Part shown: one piece after another, positions 1-7,954 of the stretch | Numbering within the stretch: the stretch's first letter is position 1 | Layout of the letters: each line of letters opens with the position of its first letter | From: RZYX01 sp036654375 | GTDB lineage: Bacteria > Bacillota > Clostridia > Oscillospirales > Acutalibacteraceae | Reading direction: 5' to 3' | Length of the DNA stretch: 64,000 bases | NCBI GenBank assembly: GCA_036654375.1 | Contig: JAVVSD010000001.1 | Coordinates: 124,001-188,000, forward strand | Position numbers and translations under genes: made by a program | Notes under the pieces: generated by a model | Seen by the model: only the letters and a program-made list of their open reading frames with translations | What the model was told of the DNA's origin: nothing | Database searches by the model: none

Positions 1-735
1 CGTTTGTCCAGCTGTTTCACTTGTATATGTTTCCAGCTTTTCAAGCTCTTCTCTGTGCTTTGTGACTCCAAGCGGAACTGCCGCAATAGTATTTACGCTC
101 GGATAAAGCTTTGCAAGCTCATTTAAGCTAAACTTTAGCTCTTCACCATCGTTTATACCTGGGCATAAAACAAGCTGCGTATTAAGCTCTATTCCTGCTT
201 CTGCAAGCTGTTTTATGATTTTTAGAGATTCACCTGCGTTTTTGTTCTTCATCATCCTTACTCTGAGTTCGGGATTCATGGTATGCACCGAGATATTTAC
301 TGGACTTATATGCATTTCCATTATACGCTCAACATCGTGCTGAGAGAGATTTGTGAGAGTTACATAGTTCCCGAAAAAAAATGATAATCGTTCATCATCA
401 TCTTTGAAATACAGACTATCACGCATCCCTTTTGGAAGCTGGTCCACAAAACAAAAAACGCAATTATTTCTGCATGAATGCTTTTTGTCGATTAAATAGG
501 TTTCAAAATCAAGGCCTATATCGTCATAATCGTCTTTTTTTCTAAACTTGATTTTATAGTTTTTACCCTTTTCATTTTCAAGCTTTATTTCAAGCTTATT
601 GTCACAAGAATAAAATTGATAGTCAAGAATATCGTTGATCTCGTGGTTATTTATACTTAACAAAGTGTGTCCCGCAGCAATGCCATGCCTATCGCATAGC
701 GATTTTTTTTGAACATTCTTAATTACTACTGACAA
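1..735 (-). CDS. Radical SAM protein with DUF512/PDZ-like N-terminus (partial, 3' end off window)
   Basis: The first 245 residues are visible; the C-terminus lies beyond the left edge. The protein starts with a PDZ-like segment (about residues 1-55: 'GIAAGHTLLSINNHEI'), followed by the radical SAM cluster motif CRNNCVFC (CxxxCxxC) and the typical 'FVDQLPKGMR' stretch of the DUF512 family. Later parts ('ISVHTMNPELR', 'TQLVLCPGINDGEEL') also match that family. Members are predicted SAM-radical enzymes of unknown substrate. The start is a TTG preceded by a GGGGGTG ribosome site; no ATG is in frame. It lies downstream of rpmF on the same strand. Family assignment is firm; function is unknown. Confidence 0.85.
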   Translation of the reverse strand, partial: MSVVIKNVQKKSLCDRHGIAAGHTLLSINNHEINDILDYQFYSCDNKLEIKLENEKGKNYKIKFRKKDDYDDIGLDFETYLIDKKHSCRNNCVFCFVDQLPKGMRDSLYFKDDDERLSFFFGNYVTLTNLSQHDVERIMEMHISPVNISVHTMNPELRVRMMKNKNAGESLKIIKQLAEAGIELNTQLVLCPGINDGEELKFSLNELAKLYPSVNTIAAVPLGVTKHREELEKLETYTSETAGQT

Positions 736-763
736 GACAAAGCACCCCCGTATAACGATTAAA

Positions 764-790
764 AGGCGGGGAAGGGATTCCTTCTCCACC
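764..790 (-). terminator. Hairpin terminator after rpmF
   Basis: Imperfect 11-bp stem (GGTGGAGAAGG against CCTTCCCCGCC on the minus strand) followed by TTTT. It sits between rpmF and the radical SAM gene. A smaller CTAAC/GTTAG hairpin lies just before it, at 792-805. Confidence 0.6.
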
Positions 791-812
791 TCTAACTTCG
801 GTTAGAACACAG

Positions 813-995
813 TTATATGTCCTTTTTAATAACCTGCTTGCCGTTATAAAATCCGCAAGCGGAGCAAACCCTGTGTGTTCTTTTATATTCCCCACACTGA
901 GGACATTTAACAAGCGCAGGTGCAGAAATTTTCCAAACACTGGAACGCCTCTTATCACGCCTTGCTTTCGAAACTCTTCTCTTTGGTACCGCCAT
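813..995 (-). CDS. rpmF: 50S ribosomal protein L32
   Basis: A 60-residue basic protein beginning MAVPKRRVSKARRDKRRS, the hallmark of L32. It carries two CxxC pairs (CPQC and CSAC) that form the zinc ribbon of the zinc-binding L32 type. It lies 39 bases after the yceD-like gene, the usual yceD-rpmF order in bacteria, and is probably co-transcribed with it. Length is normal for the family. Confidence 0.97.
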   Translation of the reverse strand: MAVPKRRVSKARRDKRRSSVWKISAPALVKCPQCGEYKRTHRVCSACGFYNGKQVIKKDI

Positions 996-1034
996 GTCAG
1001 CACCTCCCTAATCATTCTGAAAAAAATTATACTC

Positions 1035-1532
1035 TTATTTATCCAAAAGCTGTTTAAGAACCTCAAGACGAGGGTCAATCGGTTTTTCACAGCTACAGGA
1101 ACCCTCATTAAAGTTTTTACCGCAGATGGCGCAAATCCCTTTGCAATCATCTTTGCATAAAAATTTTGATGGCAGAAAAAGCAAAATATCCTCAGTTACA
1201 AGCTCGTCCAAGTCAAGTCGCATTGACGGGATAACGGTAAAGTTATCGTTACTTTCGTCATTAAGCTCTGTTACCAGAGTGTGATTGACTGGAACTATGT
1301 ACTTGCGAGTAACCGGTGTTGCACATCGGTCACAACCGTTTGAATATTCAAACTCTGCCTTTGCACAGACACTTACAATGCCAGTGCTTTTTTTCACGAT
1401 ACCAGTTACCAATATTGATGACACAATAGGTTTAACCCCACCGACTTCATAGTCAGACATATCAAACTTATGCTCAATTGGGAGCTGAGACCCCTCATTG
1501 TTGAAAATCTGTTCAAGATTTACAATAAACAT
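1035..1532 (-). CDS. yceD: YceD/DUF177 family protein
   Basis: A 165-residue protein of the DUF177 family, nearly always encoded directly before rpmF and linked to 23S rRNA/large-subunit biogenesis. It has a middle CDRC motif and C-terminal 'CKDDCKGICAICGKNFNEGSCSC'-type cysteines (cited in parts: CKDDCKGIC, CAICG, CSC) that probably bind zinc. The start chosen is the ATG giving MFIVNLEQIF, because GAGGTG stands about six bases before it; a longer frame starting 13 codons upstream lacks a good ribosome site. Confidence 0.9.
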   Translation of the reverse strand: MFIVNLEQIFNNEGSQLPIEHKFDMSDYEVGGVKPIVSSILVTGIVKKSTGIVSVCAKAEFEYSNGCDRCATPVTRKYIVPVNHTLVTELNDESNDNFTVIPSMRLDLDELVTEDILLFLPSKFLCKDDCKGICAICGKNFNEGSCSCEKPIDPRLEVLKQLLDK

Positions 1533-1630
1533 ACCACACCTCATCAAGCATACAATTGATAACATACGCACAAGATATTATATAGCCCACACGCATCTTT
1601 GTCAATAAAAATTTGAAAAAGTCATAAATT

Positions 1631-1657
1631 TTCGGTGGGGGCAGTGCTCCCACCGAA
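1631..1657 (-). terminator. Hairpin after the P-loop gene
   Basis: A perfect 9-bp GC-rich stem (TTCGGTGGG / CCCACCGAA) with a 9-base loop, 17 bases past the stop of the 1674-2090 gene. The T-run on the minus strand is weak, so it may only be a partial terminator before yceD. Confidence 0.6.
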
Positions 1658-1673
1658 TTATGTATTCAAATAA

Positions 1674-2090
1674 TTAGATTTTTTGGCAAAAATCAAAAAT
1701 CTGTGCTGGCAGCTCTGATTCATCTGCCGAAATTGTGAATGTGAATTTGGTTTCTGTTGCGTTTGCAAGAAGACTTACCTTCTCAAGAAATTCTGCAAGT
1801 GCATTAAAGTCGTCTCCACCTATTTTGAGTGTTGCATCTGCTAAAATATCTGTGATGTCGTTATCCCCTGCACAAATGCCACTAACAAATCCATAGTATG
1901 CGTCAAAACCCTTTACTCCAAATGACTCTGTTGAAACAAGACGCGCACGAGAAGTTACATCAAAAGTTAACTTCGTTTTCTTTTCAATGCAAATAACATT
2001 TCCGTTTGATACTCCAACCGCCTTATTAACCTCTTCGATGAGATGCTTTGTTTTTCCTGTTCCTTTATGGCCAATTATAAGAGATACCAT
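1674..2090 (-). CDS. Small P-loop ATP-binding protein of unknown role
   Basis: A 138-residue protein with a Walker A motif GHKGTGKT at residues 7-14, right at the N-terminus. No clear Walker B or helicase motif was found, and the protein is too short for a full AAA+ domain. The ATG has GGGGGAG upstream. It lies between pgi and yceD on the same strand. It resembles short conserved ATP-binding proteins of Clostridia sometimes labelled PilT-like or twitching motility proteins, but nothing here supports a motility role. Confidence 0.6.
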   Translation of the reverse strand: MVSLIIGHKGTGKTKHLIEEVNKAVGVSNGNVICIEKKTKLTFDVTSRARLVSTESFGVKGFDAYYGFVSGICAGDNDITDILADATLKIGGDDFNALAEFLEKVSLLANATETKFTFTISADESELPAQIFDFCQKI

Positions 2091-2155
2091 AATAATCTCC
2101 CCCTGTGATTTCTATATTTTAATTCCGCAAGAAATGCGGTAATATGCGAATATTT

Positions 2156-3499
2156 TTACTGCTTTAGTCTTTTTTCAAGCTCAAGTTTTTGCTGTTCATA
2201 TCCTGATTTTCCCAGAAGTGCAAACATGTTTTTTTTGTAACTTTCAACACCCGGCTGGTTAAACGGATTTACTCCAAGTATATAGCCCGAAATTGCACAA
2301 GCTTTTTCAAGAAAGTATATGAGATATCCAAGTTCATATTCTGTCATCTGTTCAACTTCAAGAACAATATTTGGAACTCCTCCATCATTATGTGCAAGAA
2401 TTGTTCCCTCAAATGCTTTGTTGTTAACAAAAGATAGCTTTTTCCCCGCAAGAAAATTAAGACCATCTGTGTTTGCCTCGTCAACGCCGATGACATAATC
2501 ATTCTTTGGCTTGTTAAAGGTGACTACTGTTTCAAATATTTTACGCTCTCCATCCTGTATATACTGCCCAAGCGAATGAAGGTCTGTTGAAAATATTGCA
2601 GATGCTGGGAAAATCCCCTTGCCATCCTTGCCCTCACTCTCTCCAAAGAGCTGTTTAAACCATTCATTCATCATGGAGTATGATGGCTCATAGCTTACCA
2701 TAAGTTCAACAACTTTACCATTTCTATAAAGTATATTACGGATTGCTGCGTATTTATAGCAATTATTTTTTTTAATGTCTGTTTCTGCAAGTTCATTTTG
2801 TGCATCTCTTGCACCCTGCATAAGAGAGTCAATATCAATGCCTGCAACAGCTATTGGCAAAAGTCCCACTGCTGTGAGAACAGAATACCTTCCTCCGACA
2901 TCATCTGGCACCACAAAGCTTTCAAAGCCCTCTGCGTCTGCCAATGCCTTTAGTGTTCCTCTTGACTTGTCTGTTGTGACAAAAATCCTCTCGGCAGCCT
3001 GCTGTTTGCCATATTTCTTCTCAAGCATTTCTCGAAAAACGCGGAATGCAATTGCAGGCTCTGTTGTTGTTCCTGATTTTGAAATTACATTTATACAGAA
3101 ATCCCTGCCATCGCAAATACTTATAAGCTCGTTAAGTGCTGATGGGCTGATTGTGTTGCCTGCAAAGAATATGTCTGGCGTGTCTTTTTTAAGAGCATTA
3201 TAGTTTTGTGATTTTATAAATTCTATTGCCGCTCTGGCACCAAGATATGAACCTCCGATTCCTATAACTATGAGCAAATCGCATGACTCTTTAATCTTTT
3301 GTGCTGTCTTTTTTATTCGTGAAAACTCATCTTTATCATAGTCTGTGGGCAATGTTAGCCAACCGATATATTCACTACCCTCACCCGTTCCCGTATGCAA
3401 AAGATTGTGAGCTTTTGTTACCTCATCCTGCATTGCATGAATGCTCTTTGCATCAATAAAACTATCAAGATAACTGGTGTTTATGCGTATGCTCAACAA
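2156..3499 (-). CDS. pgi: Glucose-6-phosphate isomerase
   Basis: A 447-residue phosphoglucose isomerase, the length of the short Firmicutes type. Sugar isomerase landmarks are visible: 'VIGIGGSYLGARAAIEF', 'VISKSGTTTEPAIAFR', the active-site stretch 'LFGESEGKDGKGIFP', and C-terminal 'NPFNQPGVESYK'. It interconverts glucose-6-phosphate and fructose-6-phosphate in glycolysis. The start is TTG (two adjacent TTG codons, AGGAG 6 to 9 bases upstream). A TTGAAA-17-TAAAAT promoter lies upstream at 3569-3597. Confidence 0.95.
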   Translation of the reverse strand: MLSIRINTSYLDSFIDAKSIHAMQDEVTKAHNLLHTGTGEGSEYIGWLTLPTDYDKDEFSRIKKTAQKIKESCDLLIVIGIGGSYLGARAAIEFIKSQNYNALKKDTPDIFFAGNTISPSALNELISICDGRDFCINVISKSGTTTEPAIAFRVFREMLEKKYGKQQAAERIFVTTDKSRGTLKALADAEGFESFVVPDDVGGRYSVLTAVGLLPIAVAGIDIDSLMQGARDAQNELAETDIKKNNCYKYAAIRNILYRNGKVVELMVSYEPSYSMMNEWFKQLFGESEGKDGKGIFPASAIFSTDLHSLGQYIQDGERKIFETVVTFNKPKNDYVIGVDEANTDGLNFLAGKKLSFVNNKAFEGTILAHNDGGVPNIVLEVEQMTEYELGYLIYFLEKACAISGYILGVNPFNQPGVESYKKNMFALLGKSGYEQQKLELEKRLKQ

Positions 3500-3568
3500 A
3501 AATCACTCCTGTAAATATTAAAAAATGCAAAATAATTTAAGAGATTTGCTTAATTTTATCTCATCTTT

Positions 3569-3597
3569 ATTTTACCCTAACTTCGTTATTATTTCAA
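3569..3597 (-). promoter_or_regulatory. Predicted sigma-A promoter of pgi
   Basis: On the minus strand, TTGAAA and TAAAAT are separated by 17 bases, about 70 bases before the pgi start. Confidence 0.6.
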
Positions 3598-3710
3598 GCA
3601 AAATACAAACATATAATAAATTATTATTTTGAAAGCATTTTTATTTTTATTTGTGTGAATTATTTAGCTTTAATACAATTATTAAAACATTGTAAATAAA
3701 GGCAAAAGAA

Positions 3711-3759
3711 ATAATGCAAGGGAAATGCCACAATCTTCTTTGTGATTTCCTTGCATTAT
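3711..3759 (-). terminator. Long hairpin between ANTAR gene and pgi
   Basis: In the 397-base gap 3500-3896, a long stem (ATAATGCAAGG against CCTTGCATTAT, continuing with minor bulges to a CACAA/TTGTG inner pair) probably ends the transcript of the ANTAR gene. It lies about 140 bases past that stop. Apart from this hairpin and the pgi promoter, the gap is AT-rich with no coding signal. Confidence 0.55.
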
Positions 3760-3896
3760 ATTTTAGCATTTTCTATGTAATTTTTTATATAATCAATGAA
3801 TTTATTATTAATCCAGAACCTTATATTTTAAAAACTCTTTAAAATTCCGAGAAGTGAATCACTGTGATTTTTGTGCATTGCCGCACTTGCTGTTTC

Positions 3897-4466
3897 TTAA
3901 GTTTCATAGGTGTTAAGTATATTCTGTGCTACTTCTTTTTTTGTGCGTCTTAAATCCATGGCTTGCTTTTCTATGTATCTATGGGCTTGCTTTTCATCAA
4001 ATTTAAGACATTGGATAAGCACACACTTTGCCCTGTCCACCAACCTTATTTCATCAATATTTGCCTTTAAAACTTTGTTCTCATTCTTAAGCTTTTCAAG
4101 CCTCTGAGCAACTGTACCTGCAAGCTTTAAAATCTGCACAAACAGTATTCGACTTATCGGCTTTTTTAGCACAAATATGCCACAACCCTCAACTCTGTTT
4201 TGCATTTTTTCTTCAATATTCTCGTTGACTATAAGCATTATCTGTGCTGTTGATGACTTTGCAAGTGACTTTGCAATCTCATCTCCAAGCTCATTTCCAA
4301 GCGGTGAATTGATTATGATTAGTTCGTATTCCTTCTCGCCTGCCATTCGGCTTGCTTCTACAGATGTTTCAGCGCAAACAGGGCTGTGCGAACTTTCCTC
4401 GTTAAGTAATTCGCAAATCATACTGCTCACTTTCTTTGAGCTTGATACTACAAGAACTTTTTCCAT
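3897..4466 (-). CDS. ANTAR-domain antitermination regulator with degenerate receiver domain
   Basis: A 189-residue protein of the AmiR/NasT type. Residues 1-110 form a receiver-like fold, but the acidic pocket after the first strand reads VSSSKK instead of acidic residues, and the phospho-acceptor strand reads LIIINSPLG with Asn/Ser where Asp is expected; the KKP lysine is kept. A helical linker follows, then a C-terminal ANTAR domain ('RAKCVLIQCLKFDEKQAHRY', then 'AMDLRRTKKEVAQNIL'). ANTAR domains bind tandem RNA hairpins with six-base loops and prevent termination. It is next to an orphan GltB-like gene and glnN, so a nitrogen role is likely. The start has AGGTGAG upstream. Confidence 0.85.
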   Translation of the reverse strand: MEKVLVVSSSKKVSSMICELLNEESSHSPVCAETSVEASRMAGEKEYELIIINSPLGNELGDEIAKSLAKSSTAQIMLIVNENIEEKMQNRVEGCGIFVLKKPISRILFVQILKLAGTVAQRLEKLKNENKVLKANIDEIRLVDRAKCVLIQCLKFDEKQAHRYIEKQAMDLRRTKKEVAQNILNTYET

Positions 4467-4513
4467 AATCTCACCTGCCTATAATTATTTTAATTAACCC
4501 TGCCCTGCCAAAA

Positions 4514-5212
4514 CTAATGTGTGTGCATACTTGCCTCAAGCAAATAAAAATCCTTTGACATAACAAAATCTAAGCTTACATCAAACAGCTTGCAAAACTC
4601 ATTAAGATAGGGCCGAATTTCTGCAAGATTAGATTGGGTTGCTTTGGTGCCAAAAAATGTTTCTGAAAACTCATCCGAGATTTCATCACACCTTAAGAAT
4701 ATTCTACCACCATTCATACCTGTTGCACAATATCTGCCCACCGGAATTTTTCGAATAGTATTTAACCCTAAGACAACGATGGTTCCGCTTTCCATTTTTT
4801 CGCCAAGATAACTCCCAGTGTCATTACCTATTATAATCACAGACTCGTTGTTCTTATATTCCTTCATATACATTCCTGTCCTATATCCTGCATTGTTTTC
4901 TATATAAATTGCTCCCCCTTTCATGGCATATCCGCATGAACTCCCGGCACTTCCATGAACAATTATCTTGCCATCCTTCATGTTTTCTCCAACTACATCC
5001 TGAACATCTCCAAAGACTTCGATGCTTCCGCTTTCCATAAATGAGCCAAGTGCGTTTCCCGTTGTTCCATAAATTTCGATTTCCTTTTCTTTTGAGAATT
5101 TTGCGATATTTCTCTGTCCTTCACAGTTTTCTATGATTATTTTGCTGTCGATTGCATTTTTAATTTGCTCATTCAACAAGTTATAATTAATATTTGTTGC
5201 ATCTATCTTCAT
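4514..5212 (-). CDS. Stand-alone GXGXG (glutamate synthase C-terminal-like) protein
   Basis: A 232-residue right-handed beta-helix protein matching the GXGXG domain at the end of the glutamate synthase large subunit. Repeats include 'IEIYGTTGNALGSFMESG', 'IEVFGDVQDVVGENMKDG', 'IIVHGSAGSSCGYAMKGG' and 'VIIIGNDTGSYLGEKMESG'. In GltB this domain is structural. Here it is a separate gene with neither the amidotransferase nor the FMN domain in the window. The second in-frame ATG is chosen because AGGAG lies 9 bases before it, while the first ATG abuts that site. It is followed after 47 bases by the ANTAR gene, so the two are likely co-expressed. Confidence 0.82.
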   Translation of the reverse strand: MKIDATNINYNLLNEQIKNAIDSKIIIENCEGQRNIAKFSKEKEIEIYGTTGNALGSFMESGSIEVFGDVQDVVGENMKDGKIIVHGSAGSSCGYAMKGGAIYIENNAGYRTGMYMKEYKNNESVIIIGNDTGSYLGEKMESGTIVVLGLNTIRKIPVGRYCATGMNGGRIFLRCDEISDEFSETFFGTKATQSNLAEIRPYLNEFCKLFDVSLDFVMSKDFYLLEASMHTH

Positions 5213-5424
5213 ATAAAACATCTCCTCACTTAATATATTTTGTCAAAACCAGCATTTTATTATATTCTGTGTGTTATATATTTTTCTTAATGTTTGTTTT
5301 AAAAAATTAATCCAATTAATATATAGTATTAATAAACTGAAAAATGGCTTATAATAAATTATTGCTTTTTATATAGACTTTTACTTATTTTTCATTGCTA
5401 ATTGATGAATATTTTATAACTGCC

Positions 5425-5460
5425 TAAATTAAATGTCAATATATTTTGACATTTAATTTA
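5425..5460. repeat. Perfect 15-base inverted repeat upstream of glnN
   Basis: TAAATTAAATGTCAA at 5425-5439 is exactly inverted at 5446-5460, with a 6-base spacer. It lies between the divergent GXGXG gene and glnN, about 110 bases before the glnN -35 box. It could be an operator or a cruciform-forming AT-rich element. The GlnR/TnrA consensus (TGTNA-N7-TNACA) is not met because the spacer between TGTCA and TGACA is 8. Confidence 0.75.
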
Positions 5461-5527
5461 TGTAAAAATTCATATTTTTTTATTTATCTCTATAATTAAT
5501 ACTAAAATCAAGATGTTTTGCAATTAT

Positions 5528-5556
5528 TAATGTAAAATATTTCATATTTTACATTA
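5528..5556. repeat. Perfect 13-base inverted repeat just before the glnN promoter
   Basis: TAATGTAAAATAT and its exact inverse, separated by only TTC. It ends 12 bases before the glnN -35 hexamer, a position suited to an activator site. The rest of the 500-base gap 5213-5567 is very AT-rich and holds no other signal I can support. Confidence 0.75.
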
Positions 5557-5567
5557 TCTAAATTTGC

Positions 5568-5596
5568 TTGACAAATACAGATTAACGCTTTATAAT
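5568..5596 (+). promoter_or_regulatory. Consensus promoter of glnN
   Basis: TTGACA at 5568-5573 and TATAAT at 5591-5596 with 17 bases between, both perfect sigma-A hexamers. Transcription should begin near 5603, immediately before the leader hairpin. Confidence 0.85.
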
Positions 5597-5603
5597 TTTT
5601 GTA

Positions 5604-5649
5604 TACAGCAAAGGCGCTGTGGGTTTACACCCGCAGTGCCTTGTTTTTT
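5604..5649 (+). promoter_or_regulatory. ANTAR-type antiterminator hairpin overlapping an intrinsic terminator in the glnN leader
   Basis: The stem ACAGC (5605-5609) / GCTGT (5616-5620) closes a six-base loop AAAGGC with A at loop position 1 and G at position 4, the published hallmark of ANTAR RNA targets. Loop and 3' arm (5611-5624) are also the 5' arm of a 14-bp terminator hairpin whose 3' arm is 5629-5642, followed by GTTTTTTAT. The two structures exclude each other, so protein binding to the small hairpin would allow readthrough into glnN. Only one such hairpin is seen, whereas the described ANTAR targets usually have two. Confidence 0.85.
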
Positions 5650-5724
5650 ATAAAACTATTGTTTAAACCAATGTCAAAATATGTTAGTATATTTGAATAG
5701 TAGAATTTAAGGAGGCAAAAAATT

Positions 5725-7833
5725 ATGGATACTAATCTTCCTCTTAATGTGCCTGAAATTTTTGGCAGCATGGTCTTTAATGACGATGTTATGAAAGAAA
5801 GATTGCAACATGAAACTTACGAAGCTCTCAGAAGAGTTATTGATGAAGGTGCAACTTTGGATAAAAAGGTTGCAAGCGTCGTTGCAAGTGCAATGAAGGA
5901 CTGGGCTGTTGAAAAAGGTGTTACCCACTATACTCATTGGTTCCAACCCATGACAGGAATCACTGCAGAAAAGCACGACAGTTTCATCTCTCCTACTTCT
6001 GATGGAAATATAATTATGGAATTTTCAGGCAAAGAACTAATTAAAGGTGAGCCAGATGCCTCAAGTTTTCCTTCTGGTGGACTTCGTGTAACTTTTGAAG
6101 CCAGAGGTTATACAGCATGGGATCCGACCTCTTATGCGTTCATAAAAAATGATACGCTTTGTATCCCTACAGTCTTTTGCTCATACGGCGGTCAGATTCT
6201 TGATAAAAAGACTCCTCTGCTTCGCTCAATTCATGCAATTGACAAGCACGCAATGCGTATTATCAATCTTTTTGGCAACCCAACAAATGCTACCCATGCA
6301 AACACAACAGTTGGTGCAGAGCAAGAATATTTTTTGATTGATAAAGAACTTTATAATAAACGCGAAGACCTTATTATATGTGGCAGAACACTGTTTGGAT
6401 CAAAGCCACCAAAAGGTCAGGAGATGGAAGACCACTACTTTGGCAGTCTTAAGCCTCGCGTTAAAGCATTTATGAAAGACCTTGATATTGAGCTTTGGAA
6501 GCTTGGCATTCTTGCAAAAACTGAGCATAATGAAGTTGCACCTGCACAGCATGAGCTTGCCCCAATATTTTCTGGCACAAACTCTGCAACTGACCACAAC
6601 CAGCTTACTATGGAGGTTATGAAAAAGGTTGCTGCACAGCATGGTCTTACTTGCCTTCTTCACGAAAAACCATTTGCAGGCGTAAATGGTAGTGGTAAGC
6701 ACAACAACTGGTCACTAAGCACCGACACTGGAATTAATCTTTTTGACCCAGGTGAATCACCACAGGAAAACTCACAGTTCCTTTTGTTCCTCGCTGCCGT
6801 TGTTAAGGCTGTTGATGAATACCAAGACTTGCTTCGTGTTTCTGTTACAGGTGCAGGCAACGACCACCGCCTTGGTGCAAACGAAGCCCCTCCTGCTATT
6901 GTATCTATGTTTCTTGGAGATGAGCTTGACTCTATAATTAATGCCATCGTTAACGATGAGGTTTATATTCAAAAAGACAAGCAGATTATGAAGTCTGGCA
7001 TTGCTGGTATTCCAAGATTTGCAAAGGACACAACAGACCGCAACCGCACATCACCATTTGCATTTACAGGTAATAAGTTTGAATTTAGAATGCTTGGTTC
7101 AACATCATCTATTGCGTGTCCAAATACAATTCTTAACACAATGATTGCTGACGAGCTTGCATCTTTTGCCGATATACTTGAAAACGCAAAAGATTTCGAT
7201 GCAGAACTCCATCAGCTTATTAAAAATACTTTTGTTGACCACAGCAGAATAATTTTTAACGGCAACAATTATTCTGACGAATGGGTTGTTGAGGCAGAAA
7301 GACGAGGTCTTCTCAATCTTCACACAACACCTGAAGCTTTACCATATTATATCGAAAAGAAAAATATTGACCTTTTTGCTCGGCATAAAATTTATACCGA
7401 AGAAGAGCTTAATTCAAGATATGAAATTCTTATGGACAACTATTGCAAGATAATTCACATTGAAGCTCTTACAATGATTGAAATGGTTAAGAAAGATATT
7501 TTTTCAGCTGTTTGTGCATATATGAAAGACCTTTCGATTACTGCTGTTAACAAAAAGGCTGTCATTAGCGGCATTACCTGCGAGCTTGAGCTTAGCCTTA
7601 TTAAAAAGATTTCTGCTCTTAGCGATAATCTTTACAAGAGATGCTCTGCTCTTGAATCCGCTATTTTGAGCGTTGATGAAGATTCAGATGTTAAAGAAAA
7701 GGCTCTTTACTATAAAGATACCGTTTTTGTTGAGATGCAGGAAATGCGTGCAGTTGTTGATGAGCTTGAAACAATCACAGCTCAAAGCTACTGGCCATAT
7801 CCATCATATACTCAACTTCTTTATAACATTTAA
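5725..7833 (+). CDS. glnN: Glutamine synthetase type III
   Basis: A 702-residue GSIII enzyme, full length for the family, which makes glutamine from glutamate, ammonia and ATP. Typical stretches are 'FPSGGLRVTFEARGYTAWDP' near residue 117, the GSIII signature 'NGSGKHNNWSLSTD' near residue 317, and 'EHNEVAPAQHELAP'. The start has a perfect AAGGAGG 9 bases upstream. Expression is predicted to depend on the leader terminator/antiterminator, and the neighbouring ANTAR protein is the natural candidate regulator. A strong terminator follows. Confidence 0.96.
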   Translation: MDTNLPLNVPEIFGSMVFNDDVMKERLQHETYEALRRVIDEGATLDKKVASVVASAMKDWAVEKGVTHYTHWFQPMTGITAEKHDSFISPTSDGNIIMEFSGKELIKGEPDASSFPSGGLRVTFEARGYTAWDPTSYAFIKNDTLCIPTVFCSYGGQILDKKTPLLRSIHAIDKHAMRIINLFGNPTNATHANTTVGAEQEYFLIDKELYNKREDLIICGRTLFGSKPPKGQEMEDHYFGSLKPRVKAFMKDLDIELWKLGILAKTEHNEVAPAQHELAPIFSGTNSATDHNQLTMEVMKKVAAQHGLTCLLHEKPFAGVNGSGKHNNWSLSTDTGINLFDPGESPQENSQFLLFLAAVVKAVDEYQDLLRVSVTGAGNDHRLGANEAPPAIVSMFLGDELDSIINAIVNDEVYIQKDKQIMKSGIAGIPRFAKDTTDRNRTSPFAFTGNKFEFRMLGSTSSIACPNTILNTMIADELASFADILENAKDFDAELHQLIKNTFVDHSRIIFNGNNYSDEWVVEAERRGLLNLHTTPEALPYYIEKKNIDLFARHKIYTEEELNSRYEILMDNYCKIIHIEALTMIEMVKKDIFSAVCAYMKDLSITAVNKKAVISGITCELELSLIKKISALSDNLYKRCSALESAILSVDEDSDVKEKALYYKDTVFVEMQEMRAVVDELETITAQSYWPYPSYTQLLYNI

Positions 7834-7843
7834 TTATCCATTT

Positions 7844-7880
7844 AAAAAGCAGAGCGGCTTTAATTCCGCTCTGCTTTTTT
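7844..7880 (+). terminator. Terminator of glnN
   Basis: AAGCAGAGCGG/CCGCTCTGCTT stem with an 8-base loop followed by TTTTTT. Confidence 0.9.
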
Positions 7881-7954
7881 ATATTATCATAAATCATGGT
7901 TTAATCACTAAACATAATAATTAAACAACTTAAATTCTACTTTAACATCTTAAT

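Noticed and set aside
5434..5451. GlnR/TnrA operator (TGTNA-N7-TNACA) before glnN
   Set aside because: The half-sites TGTCA and TGACA are 8 bases apart instead of 7, and the element is a longer perfect palindrome, so the match is not sound.
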